Source of the DNA: Bacteroidales bacterium
GTDB lineage: Bacteria > Bacteroidota > Bacteroidia > Bacteroidales > UBA932
Length of the DNA stretch: 64,000 bases
Assembly (NCBI GenBank): GCA_017630215.1
Contig: JAGBVR010000003.1
Coordinates: forward strand, 62,001-126,000
Direction of reading: 5' to 3'
Shown one piece after another: positions 19,804 to 26,966 of this stretch. Each line of letters opens with the position of its first letter. The stretch's first letter is position 1. Both the position numbers and the translations under genes were made by a program. The notes under the pieces are model-generated. The model had not been told where the DNA came from. It made no database searches and worked only from the letters and a program-made list of their open reading frames with translations.

Positions 19804-19980
19804 GGAGACTACGAGCACGGATGCGGAACCTCCTTCATTAAAGGCGAAGACGGCTCATTTGACAATGTCACCGTCGGCATCAACAAAGCCGCCCGCAAGG
19901 AAAAGGTCCGCAAGGCCATCCAGGAATCCAAGCGCAAGACTCGTAAAGCCGCAAAAAAGAACGCCTCTAAAAAACAATAG
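19804..19980 (+). pseudogene. Fragment of the 3' end of an RNase R gene from a related genome
   Basis: The translated piece YEHGCGTSFIKGEDGSFDNV continues in register with the C-terminus of the RNase R encoded at 61606-63996 through VRKAIQESKRK. The DNA differs at many third codon positions, so it is not a recent copy of the local gene but probably came from a related species. It is fused in frame to the preceding lipoprotein fragment, leaving an 84-codon open frame from ATG 19726 to 19980. I consider that frame a fossil rather than a functional gene. Confidence 0.87.
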
Positions 19981-20002
19981 CGTAGAGGGCATAAGTATTT
20001 AG

Positions 20003-20041
20003 AATGGTGTGACCGATTTAAAATCGGTCAGACCATTTTTT
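20003..20041 (+). terminator. Stem-loop with T run before cassette A
   Basis: TGACCGATTT pairs with AAATCGGTCA, extended past a mismatch by TGGT/ACCA, then TTTTTT. A near-identical stem (50242-50268) sits at the corresponding end of cassette B. Confidence 0.8.
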
Positions 20042-20045
20042 GTGG

Positions 20046-20165
20046 TACTATAGTATTTCTCTCTCCCTCTCCTTATTAATGCCTTAATTGCAGCGAAATT
20101 CATCACTTATAAGTTCTTTGACATGCGAGGCAATACGTTTGAGCCAACAGTAAACAACGCAGTTT
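20046..20165 (+). repeat. Upstream region shared by cassettes A and B (copy A)
   Basis: Begins with the palindrome TACTATAGTA and includes CTCTCCCTCTCCTT, GAGGCAATACGTTTGAGCC and AGTAAACAACGC. The same elements in the same order occur on the opposite strand at 50208-50095. It probably holds the promoter of the cassette. No TAnnTTTG box was identified with confidence. Confidence 0.8.
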
Positions 20166-20203
20166 TAACTGTATAGTAACACTTCAAAAAATAAGAAAAA
20201 CAA

Positions 20204-21151
20204 ATGTTTACATTTCTGATAAAACCGACCAATGCCTGCAACCTGCGATGCAAGTATTGCTTCATTCAAGACACGCTTAAAGCGTCGTCAAAAATTATGT
20301 CTGTTGATCTGGCTAAGAAGACGATAGACAAAATCGCAGAATTTATCATCGAGCATGATCAAAAAGAATGTAAGATCATATGGCACGGTGGAGAACCTCT
20401 TTTGTGGAAAGCTTCAAACTACGATGCTGTGTTGTCATATATGTATGATGCTTATCCTGAAATATCATGGGAGAATGCCATGCAGTCCAATTTGACCTTA
20501 TTGACAGATGAGCATCTTCGTGTCATAAAGAAATATGATATAGATATAAGTACATCAATGGATGGATACGAGCAAGTGCATGATCAGACCAGGCTGACAT
20601 CTGATGGCTCCGGCAGCCATTCTTTAGTACTGGAAAAGATCAGGACTTTACGTGGAGAAGGAATCAACTTTGGACTTATCTTAGTCTTGACATCCAGAAA
20701 TATAGATAAGATAATAGATATTTATCGTTACTATAAAAACTTGAACCAAGGTTTTCTTATCAATCCTTTGCTTGCAGAAGGAGAGGCCAAGACTAACGAG
20801 GACTTATCTATAACGCCGGAACAGTATTCGGAAGCTATGATAAAGCTTTTTGATTATTGGGTGAAAGACAAGGATGCGGTGAGTGTTTCAAATTTCGTGG
20901 AATGGACTTCGTCGATAGCAACTGGAATGACTTCCATCTGTTCATTTTGTCGGAATTGTCAGACCATCTTCAGTGTGATCGAACCTAATGGTGACATTGC
21001 TCCATGCGACCGTTTCTGCGGTCATAAGGAATTCATTTTCGGAAATATACAGACTGATGATTTAACAGATGTCTATGAGAGAAAATATCGAGCCTTCGCA
21101 AATCGTGCTTATATTTTGAAGGATTCAGAATGTCAAGATTGCAGGTTCTGA
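20204..21151 (+). CDS. Radical SAM/SPASM peptide-modification-type enzyme, cut by in-frame UGA (rSAM1)
   Basis: A 315-aa open frame of a radical SAM protein: CNLRCKYC (Cys12, Cys16, Cys19) binds the SAM-cleaving 4Fe-4S cluster, IIWHGGEPLL is the GGEP-type SAM site, and CSFCRNC with CDRFCGH and CQDCRF begins the SPASM auxiliary-cluster domain. The frame stops at UGA (21149-21151) where relatives usually have an aromatic residue. The same frame then continues with NVCNGGCPSES and a terminal Cys to a natural stop at 21298, which overlaps the peptide start as ATGA. Full length would be 364 residues. It may be inactivated, or produced by UGA read-through. Confidence 0.88.
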   Translation: MFTFLIKPTNACNLRCKYCFIQDTLKASSKIMSVDLAKKTIDKIAEFIIEHDQKECKIIWHGGEPLLWKASNYDAVLSYMYDAYPEISWENAMQSNLTLLTDEHLRVIKKYDIDISTSMDGYEQVHDQTRLTSDGSGSHSLVLEKIRTLRGEGINFGLILVLTSRNIDKIIDIYRYYKNLNQGFLINPLLAEGEAKTNEDLSITPEQYSEAMIKLFDYWVKDKDAVSVSNFVEWTSSIATGMTSICSFCRNCQTIFSVIEPNGDIAPCDRFCGHKEFIFGNIQTDDLTDVYERKYRAFANRAYILKDSECQDCRF

Positions 21152-21298
21152 AATGTCTGCAATGGAGGCTGTCCTTCTGAAAGCATCGGTGGCATGGGAG
21201 ATATCAATCATAAGACAACTTATTGTCATGCTATTAAATCTATATATACACATATAGAAAACTTTATTATTAATCATTTAACACCTTACAAATTATGA
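21152..21298 (+). pseudogene. Remainder of the rSAM1 SPASM domain after the UGA
   Basis: Same frame as 20204-21151. It codes for NVCNGGCPSESIGGMGDI and then TTYCHAIKSIYTHIENFI, supplying the missing SPASM cysteines and a normal end. No other disruption is visible, so the nonsense change looks recent. A remnant of this tail also survives in cassette B. Confidence 0.85.
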
Positions 21299-21519
21299 GA
21301 CTGAATTGTAACACCCCTTATTCCAACCCGTTCCTCTTCATCAACAGGGCTATAGCCGAGAAGGAGGAAAGAATCAAGAGACGTTGCGGAAATCTAGTGA
21401 ATTACTATGATCATGATGCTGGAGTTTATCGCAATATAACCAGTAAATATGTACATATTAACACGGCATGGACTGACACTATGCATTATGAGGACTATGA
21501 CGATAGTTATAGTCTCTAA
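21295..21519 (+). CDS. Short precursor-like peptide of cassette A (74 aa)
   Basis: Starts with ATG overlapping the rSAM1 stop (ATGA). The first 30 residues (CNTPYSNPFLFINRAIAEKE, then RIKRR) are strongly conserved with the 37-aa peptide at 49900-50013, and both end DDSY(S/L)L. The middle is rich in Tyr, Asp, His and Asn (NYYDHDAGVY, DTMHYEDYDDSYSL). A conserved N-terminal half with a variable polar C-terminal half, next to a radical SAM/SPASM gene, is the layout of a RiPP leader and core. This is inference; the family is not one I recognise. Confidence 0.72.
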   Translation: MRLNCNTPYSNPFLFINRAIAEKEERIKRRCGNLVNYYDHDAGVYRNITSKYVHINTAWTDTMHYEDYDDSYSL

Positions 21520-21537
21520 TCGGAGATCCTCTCAGTC

Positions 21538-21780
21538 ATGAAACATAAACAAAAAAATACAGCTCTTATATATTACGTAAAACAACAATACACACTGACA
21601 GATACAGACAGATCCCTCTTAAGTATTTTTTCAGGATACTTGTTCGGAGAGAAAGAAATTTCAGATATCTCACTTCCATATATCGAGATCGACTATTCCC
21701 TGGAACCGGAACATGTAAAGGAAAATCCTTGGCTGGAAAGTGCTGATGGAGAACAGTTTGAACAGCTGAACGCACAGTGA
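21538..21780 (+). pseudogene. Truncated N-terminus of the 269-aa HMLAH-type protein
   Basis: An 80-aa frame matching the first roughly 65 residues of the protein at 48984-49793 (YYVKQQYTLTDTDRSLLSIF, then FSGYLFGE and NPWLESADGE). It breaks off after ADGEQFE and runs straight into AAA+ sequence, so the rest of this gene and the first half of the AAA+ gene were deleted. Confidence 0.85.
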
Positions 21781-22343
21781 ACAAGATACTTGAATTGGCT
21801 CAAGGTGGAGTGCTGTTCATTGATGAAGCTTATCTTCTTTCATCGAGCGATGAAAGGGATCCGGGAAGGGTAGTAATTCAGATGCTGCTGGATATATTGG
21901 CTGACCAGAGCAATAGAGATATAGCAATAGTCCTGGCCGGGTATCCGGATAAGATGCAAGAACTTCTTGCCATCAATCCCGGTTTGACCAGCCGTTTCCC
22001 GAATGTCTTTTATTTTGCTGATTTCAATCTTCAGGAACTGAACTTTATCGCCAAGGCCAATTTCGAAAAATACGGTTATAACCTTACGGATGAAGCCGAG
22101 GTCCAGCTCGAGAAATGCATCAAGGAAGCGTACGACAGGCGGGATCCTCAGACCTGGGGCAATGCCCGGGAAATGCACAACTTATATGAGGCTGTAATTT
22201 TACGGCACGCACAAAGGTGTGTGGCAGAAGGACTTACATTGGAAGATGTGGATCTCCTCATAACAATTGAGCCCGAAGATATCCCCATTCCCAATATTGA
22301 ACACATCACGATTACCCGCACTCAGAAAATCGGCTTCAGATGA
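21777..22343 (+). pseudogene. C-terminal half of a CbbX-type AAA+ ATPase lacking Walker A (cassette A)
   Basis: A 188-aa frame from a GTG overlapping the previous stop. It keeps Walker B (GGVLFIDEAYLL), the SRFPNVF arginine-finger region and the KIGFR tail, and is very close to the C-terminal half of the cassette B ATPase. It lacks the Walker A loop and the N-terminal domain. It cannot bind ATP normally, though it could still be made as a small domain. Confidence 0.85.
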
Positions 22344-22351
22344 TGATGCAA

Positions 22352-22445
22352 TACTAAAGTATGCATTTACTATACTATGAACCCCTTCCTACCTTTGTTC
22401 CAGCAAACGATCGTTCAGCGATAGCTACCTGAGAACGACGTGGAC
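22352..22445 (+). repeat. Downstream region shared by cassettes A and B (copy A)
   Basis: Starts with TACTAAAGTA 8 bases after the AAA+ stop and contains CCAGCAAACGATCGTTCAGC, found on the other strand at 47280-47361. A 15-codon frame MNPFLPLFQQTIVQR begins at 22378; it faintly resembles the NPFLFINRA leader of the 74-aa peptide. Nothing else was recognised in this gap before 22555. Confidence 0.75.
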
Positions 22446-22554
22446 CATGAAGGTTAGATAAAATGTCTTTGATGTTAATCCGGCATAGACATGGGGGCTA
22501 TACAAAGGCAGACTATGTACAATAAAATTCAGTTATTAACACTTAAAGTTTTTG

Positions 22555-22564
22555 AAAGGAGGTG
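22555..22564 (+). promoter_or_regulatory. Perfect Shine-Dalgarno sequence before the 26-aa peptide
   Basis: AAAGGAGGTG lies 6 bases before ATG 22571. Strong Shine-Dalgarno sites are rare in Bacteroidota, and no other gene in this window was seen to have one this good. Confidence 0.7.
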
Positions 22565-22570
22565 TATGAC

Positions 22571-22651
22571 ATGCTTGAAAACAATGCTATTGAGTTATTG
22601 ATCATTAAGCAAAGCCCTTGGTGTGACAATGGAACGAGATCCGGCAAATAG
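22571..22651 (+). CDS. 26-aa peptide, candidate precursor for rSAM2
   Basis: A tiny frame with a perfect ribosome-binding site. It starts MLENNAIELLIIKQ and ends SPWCDNGTRSGK. It is followed by a stem-loop terminator and then by the radical SAM gene, a common layout when a precursor is made in excess over its enzyme. A single Cys and Trp, with Asp, Asn, Thr and Ser near the end, would be plausible modification sites. I know no family match, and a leader-peptide role in attenuation is the main alternative. Confidence 0.5.
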   Translation: MLENNAIELLIIKQSPWCDNGTRSGK

Positions 22652-22690
22652 TTATTCCATGGCTGAAACTATTACAGCAAGGTAGCTATG

Positions 22691-22737
22691 GAGGCCATAT
22701 ATTAAGATTGGGGATAATTAATGTATGGCCTCTTCTT
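22691..22737 (+). terminator. Stem-loop between the 26-aa peptide and rSAM2
   Basis: GAGGCCATATATTAA pairs with TTAATGTATGGCCTC (15 bp, one G-U), followed by TTCTTT. It probably stops most transcription ahead of the radical SAM gene, acting as an intra-operon attenuator. Confidence 0.7.
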
Positions 22738-22778
22738 TAATTCCACAACTGTTTTTGAATCACTAATAAGGAAAGAAC

Positions 22779-24155
22779 ATGAGAATGACATTGTCCGCAA
22801 AATTTGCATTGAGAGGCTGGAAGTCACTGCCGTATGCGTTGGTGGATATCACTACTGGTGAGTCGTACTTCATTACAAGTAAGACTTTTAATGCTATTAT
22901 AGATGCAACTTCCCAAGATACTGCATACCTTCAAGAAAGTGAAGTTATATCTTGCTTGATACGAGAGAATATACTGATTGAGGAAGATAGGGAATTGTTT
23001 GATTATCAAAAATATAAGCAATATTCCTCAAGGTATATCAAAAATGCACACTGGGCTGTAACGAACTTATGTAACTATAAATGCAAGCATTGCTTTATCT
23101 CTGCTCCGACAACAACAAGAAAGGGCTTAGACACCGGCTCTTGCAAAATGATAATCGACAAACTGGAAGAGTTCGGCATATATAACTTATCTATCACCGG
23201 AGGTGAACCATTCATCAGGAAAGATATTATAGAAATCATGCAATATGCAAAGTCAAAGGGTATACTTCTGACAGGCATATTTACCAATGGAAGCTTGTTG
23301 ACCAAAAAACACATAAATGCAATGCTTGCAATTGGTCTAAGACCAACGTTCTATATAAGCTTTGATGGTTGGGAAACTCACGACTGGCTCAGAGGGGTTA
23401 AAGGGGCAAGAGAGAAAGCTATGGAAGCAATTGCATTGCTTAAAAAAAATCATTTGCCTGTCCATCTTACCTATATGATATTAAAGAAAAGTCTGAAGCT
23501 CATTCTTCAGGATTTAGACTCTCTTGCCATGTTAGGGGTCGATAAAATCAGATTCGGTTTGATGAGCAGTACCGGAGAATGGAGTAAATCAGGGGAGGCC
23601 CATAATGTGTCTTTCAAAGAAGTTCTGGAGCACATTGTCAAAATATTACCTGAGATTATCGAGCGCAAATATCCCTTCAGTATTGATGTTGCAGGCATCA
23701 TCATGATTGAGCAATATGCGTCAAAATTCAGAATTCCAATGGATAAAGGGCGTATTGATGATGAGCTTCTTAATAAAATTCCGTGCTGTACCTGTGCTCG
23801 TAATAGCTTGTATATCAATCCTACCGGTTGCTTGACAGGCTGCGAAATATTAGGGGAGTTGGAGGGAGAGCACTATCCGAATATCATCACTGCAGATGCA
23901 GATTCATTATTCTGCATGTCTCACGGGTATTCTAAACTAGCAAACCGATCGCTCGGAGATCTTTTTCAAGTGAATAGAGATTGTCAGACTTGCCAATATG
24001 TCACTGTATGCCGAGGAGGGTGTCGAGCCAATGCTTACTTTCATTCTGGAAACATTAATGGCGTAGACAACAATGCCTGCACATTTTTTAAAGGTGGATA
24101 TTATGAGCAAATTTTACAATTGATGGAAGCGTTAAAGGTCTGTAGATGTGAATGA
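22779..24155 (+). CDS. Radical SAM/SPASM protein with N-terminal PqqD-like region (rSAM2)
   Basis: A 458-aa enzyme. Residues about 1-85 (ALVDITTGESYFITSKTFNA and following) look like the PqqD/RRE-type winged helix that binds leader peptides. The radical SAM core has CNYKCKHC (Cys98, Cys102, Cys105) and ITGGEPFIRKD. The C-terminal SPASM domain has CCTCARNSLYINPTGCLTGC and CQTCQYVTVCRGGCRANAYF plus a final Cys. Such proteins install thioether or carbon-carbon links or epimerise residues in RiPPs. The gene appears intact. Its stop overlaps a 23-codon frame as ATGA. Function on the 26-aa or 74-aa peptide is inference. Confidence 0.9.
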   Translation: MRMTLSAKFALRGWKSLPYALVDITTGESYFITSKTFNAIIDATSQDTAYLQESEVISCLIRENILIEEDRELFDYQKYKQYSSRYIKNAHWAVTNLCNYKCKHCFISAPTTTRKGLDTGSCKMIIDKLEEFGIYNLSITGGEPFIRKDIIEIMQYAKSKGILLTGIFTNGSLLTKKHINAMLAIGLRPTFYISFDGWETHDWLRGVKGAREKAMEAIALLKKNHLPVHLTYMILKKSLKLILQDLDSLAMLGVDKIRFGLMSSTGEWSKSGEAHNVSFKEVLEHIVKILPEIIERKYPFSIDVAGIIMIEQYASKFRIPMDKGRIDDELLNKIPCCTCARNSLYINPTGCLTGCEILGELEGEHYPNIITADADSLFCMSHGYSKLANRSLGDLFQVNRDCQTCQYVTVCRGGCRANAYFHSGNINGVDNNACTFFKGGYYEQILQLMEALKVCRCE

Positions 24156-24223
24156 CAGACGATTCCTCTTTCCCTTCGGAGATGTACTCTCATGACGGCC
24201 ATGAGCTGACTGCAAAACAATAA
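24152..24223 (+). CDS. 23-aa frame coupled to rSAM2, contains YSHDGHE
   Basis: ATG overlaps the rSAM2 stop. The peptide runs MTDDSSFPSEMY then SHDGHELTAKQ. Cassette B downstream sequence (minus strand, near 47246-47266) encodes PSGTYSHDGHEP in a frame without a start. The conservation could be protein-level or only a shared DNA element, since another frame (PFGDVLS) is also conserved. Coding status is uncertain. Confidence 0.35.
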   Translation: MTDDSSFPSEMYSHDGHELTAKQ

Positions 24224-24245
24224 AAATTAATTGAAACATGAGATT

Positions 24246-24926
24246 ATGAAAAAAACAGAAAAGTTGCTTTCTTTTCAGGAGATGGTGGATAAGTACCGGG
24301 TTCCTGCTACAAACAAGTCTTTCCTTTTAGATGACAGTGATGCCGATCATCTGATCATAAGCCCGGGGTTCCACTCTCTTCAGATTCAAGAACTGGGGCA
24401 TGATGATGAAATCGTTCAGGAGTTCGCCCGCTTATGGATGAAGGGCGAATTGGATACTGCAAAACAGCTTCTTGTAACAGTCATTGAGGGAAAAGGGGTC
24501 TGCGGAAATGAACATATCGGTATCATTTTAGCGTCTGTGCTATCGTATACAGGAGATTATTCTGAAATTAAGCACCTGCTTGCAAGCTGTGTTAAAACAG
24601 CAAGTGAGGAATTGCTGATTATTGCTGTAAACGTGTTGTTCCAGGCATCTATCCTAACCAAAACCTTATCTGTGGCAGAGGCCTGGGATGCAAAAGATTA
24701 CCAGGATCCTGAATTCCAGCTGCATCGGGGAAGGCTGGCTCTGTGCAAAGGAGAAGAGGAAAAAGCTATCAGGTGTTTTGCATCAGCCTCACGTCTGGTT
24801 TCGGATGAGAGTTGCAATGAATTTATAAGAATGATTGCTCATCACGAACTTAACCAGATCTTCACTTCTGGCGATGATACTTTTTCTTTCAATCTATGCA
24901 ATAATCCGGGAGGCTACCTGTCGTGA
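24246..24926 (+). CDS. TPR-like helical protein, 226 aa
   Basis: The ATG at 24246 is preferred to a TTG 15 bases upstream. After a charged N-terminus (MKKTEKLLSFQEMVDKYRVP), residues about 70-200 consist of helix pairs with TPR character (GELDTAKQLLVTVIEG, HRGRLALCKGEEEKAIRCFA). There is no signal peptide. The last residues, NLCNNPGGYLS, are coded by DNA resembling the left arm of the hairpin at 25090-25128, so the end of the gene may have been created by insertion or deletion there. It could be an adaptor for peptide maturation. It has no counterpart in cassette B. Confidence 0.72.
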   Translation: MKKTEKLLSFQEMVDKYRVPATNKSFLLDDSDADHLIISPGFHSLQIQELGHDDEIVQEFARLWMKGELDTAKQLLVTVIEGKGVCGNEHIGIILASVLSYTGDYSEIKHLLASCVKTASEELLIIAVNVLFQASILTKTLSVAEAWDAKDYQDPEFQLHRGRLALCKGEEEKAIRCFASASRLVSDESCNEFIRMIAHHELNQIFTSGDDTFSFNLCNNPGGYLS

Positions 24927-24955
24927 GACTCGTATCCGCTTGCAAACTGGAAATC

Positions 24956-24970
24956 TGCAATACTATAGTT
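24956..24970 (+). repeat. Copy of the boundary palindrome after the TPR gene
   Basis: TGCAATACTATAGTT matches the TGCAATACTAAAGTA element found at the ends of cassettes A and B. Confidence 0.5.
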
Positions 24971-25100
24971 CCAATGCACGGAATAGTATACGATCGTCTA
25001 AATTTGCAGTTGTAAAGATAAGGGTGAAGACTGGTGCTTAGCTAGACGCGATTTTCCAATCTTCCTCTTAGAATAGCTAATAAGACATGATAATCCGGGG

Positions 25101-25275
25101 GCGACCAGTCGTGAAGATTCGTCGCCTCTTTTTTTTTACAAAGTCAACTTTCAAATGTTTTCCACACAGTCATTTTAAAGCAGGCTGATTCCGTATACAT
25201 ATAATACTAGAGTATGGAATAGCTCATGTTGGGAGAAGTAGGTTTATTTGCATAACACAAACTAATATTACTTAA
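25101..25275 (+). repeat. Long direct repeat, left copy, including terminator hairpin
   Basis: About 175 bp nearly identical to 26967-27129 apart from a gap of about 12 bases. It starts with the hairpin GGCGACCAGTCGTGAAGATT / TCGTCGCC plus a run of T (25101-25137), then AAGTCAACTTTCAAATG and GTTGGGAGAAGTAGG. It occupies most of the gap before AAA-2 and probably carries its promoter. Confidence 0.9.
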
Positions 25276-25285
25276 ATCTAATTAT

Positions 25286-26899
25286 ATGAATAAGAGTTTC
25301 ATCAATTCCGTCAAATCTGCGGCTGCCATAAAGAAAGAGGCACAAATGTACGGAGAATTGAACCTTGCTCTCCTCCATGCCAAGATCTATCCCCTCAAAG
25401 CTGTCCTGCCGGGTGCCGGAAGGCTTTATCTCTGCGTAGCCGCAGAAGAGGCAGTAATCCTTATGATCGATGAATATCGTGGTGATGAACTGGCGAGTGA
25501 GGAACCACTCCATGGAGAATCGCCTTTGTATTATAGCGAGACATCTTCTCGCGTCAGTCCCGTCTTCAGGCTATGGGCTGTTACGCTTGAGCTGAAAAAA
25601 CATCTTGAAGGCAAAGTGAAACAGTTTGCCTCTGTTATGCTCACGACCTCCAATATTATAAACGAACCTGACATCGAAAACATATGGAAAAACATTCGGG
25701 TGCATGTTCGAAGGGTAAAAACTTTCACAGGCTTGAGTATTACCGCTGACAGGACTCCTAAATTCGTGAGGGCATTTACAGACATATATTCGGCAGAAGA
25801 AACTGTCGAGTCACATGTGGATATGGAAGAATATCGCAATGCTGTATCTGGAACTTTACAGCCTTTTATAGATGAAGATGACAGTGAATCAGTTCATCGT
25901 GATGTTCAGCCTCTTTTTGTGGAAGTGGATGTGGAGTCTATAATTGACAAGGATGATCCTGTATACCATTGTGTACAACCAGATGGAACATCCAGTTATT
26001 TGAGGAGCAACCTTCCGCCTGTGAAGGTTTATGCCCCCATCACCAATCCGGATGCAGTGCTGGAAAATATGGTCGGGCTGGACGATGTCAAGAGCCACGT
26101 TCGCCGAATCACCAACCTTTCTCTCTTCCGCAAGAAACTGGAGAACAAAAACATACATGTGAAACTTCCGACTATATCCCTACATACCTGTTTTCTGGGT
26201 AATCCGGGAACAGGAAAGAGCACTGTTGCAGTTTTATTCGCCTCTCTTTTGCATGCGGCTGGAGTTTTATCCTCAGGGAATGTAATTATCGCCAACAGAG
26301 CCTCTTTCTTAGGACGTTGGGTGGGTTCTGAGGAAAGGAATGTCGCAATGCTTCTTGAAATGAGCAAAGGTTCGGTCCTGATGATTGACGAAGCACACAA
26401 TCTAATGCTCGGAGCTAATCCATCTGACTATTCGCGAAATGTCATGCCAATAATGATGACGGCTCTCGCGGACGAGACAAATAGAGACTTCGCGGTTTTG
26501 CTGTGTGGCTATGAAAAGGAAATGGATGAGGCAATGGCCACTGATCCCGGAATCAGGTCGCGCTTTCCTAACCGTTTTGTTTTCGAAGACTACAATGTCG
26601 AGCAACTCTATGAAATGGCTGTTGGCCGCATAGTCGGGGGTGGCTATATTCTTGAAGACACAGCTTCCGAAAAGCTCCATGATATTTTGCAGCTGATGTA
26701 CGACCATAGGGATCCCGCAAATTGGGCAAATGCCAGAGAGGTTTCCACACTATGGGAGAATATCATGATCAGGCACGCCGAAAGATGTATCCTCCAAGGA
26801 GTGAGCGTGAATAAGGCGTTGATCACGATCACTTCCGATGACATACCAGAGTATAAGCCTGTTGCTATCAAGCCTAGGACTAAAATCGGCTTCTGCTGA
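25286..26899 (+). CDS. CbbX/CfxQ-type AAA+ ATPase with novel N-terminal domain (AAA-2)
   Basis: A 537-aa intact paralogue of AAA-1. The N-terminal domain (residues 1 to about 210) matches AAA-1 closely (GRLYLCVAAEEAVILMIDEY). A linker with FVEVDVESIIDKDDPVYH follows. The AAA+ module has Walker A GNPGTGKST (about residue 305), Walker B GSVLMIDEAH (about 361-370), arginine fingers in SRFPNRF (about 423-430), and the tail RTKIGFC. The gene is framed by 163-175-bp direct repeats, so it forms a unit that could be lost or multiplied by recombination. It may supply the ATPase function that cassette A lost. Confidence 0.9.
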   Translation: MNKSFINSVKSAAAIKKEAQMYGELNLALLHAKIYPLKAVLPGAGRLYLCVAAEEAVILMIDEYRGDELASEEPLHGESPLYYSETSSRVSPVFRLWAVTLELKKHLEGKVKQFASVMLTTSNIINEPDIENIWKNIRVHVRRVKTFTGLSITADRTPKFVRAFTDIYSAEETVESHVDMEEYRNAVSGTLQPFIDEDDSESVHRDVQPLFVEVDVESIIDKDDPVYHCVQPDGTSSYLRSNLPPVKVYAPITNPDAVLENMVGLDDVKSHVRRITNLSLFRKKLENKNIHVKLPTISLHTCFLGNPGTGKSTVAVLFASLLHAAGVLSSGNVIIANRASFLGRWVGSEERNVAMLLEMSKGSVLMIDEAHNLMLGANPSDYSRNVMPIMMTALADETNRDFAVLLCGYEKEMDEAMATDPGIRSRFPNRFVFEDYNVEQLYEMAVGRIVGGGYILEDTASEKLHDILQLMYDHRDPANWANAREVSTLWENIMIRHAERCILQGVSVNKALITITSDDIPEYKPVAIKPRTKIGFC

Positions 26900-26966
26900 G
26901 ATTGTGGCCATAGGCTAGTTGCTTAGCGCTTTTTGCTTTTAATTTTTTTCTCATAAAATTACAGAG

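Noticed and set aside
19726-19980. 84-codon open frame as a real gene
   Set aside because: It is an in-frame fusion of two recognisable gene fragments, starting at an internal Met of the first.
21149-21151. UGA as selenocysteine codon
   Set aside because: The position normally holds an aromatic residue, no cysteine-to-Sec logic applies, and no convincing SECIS-like stem was seen after it.
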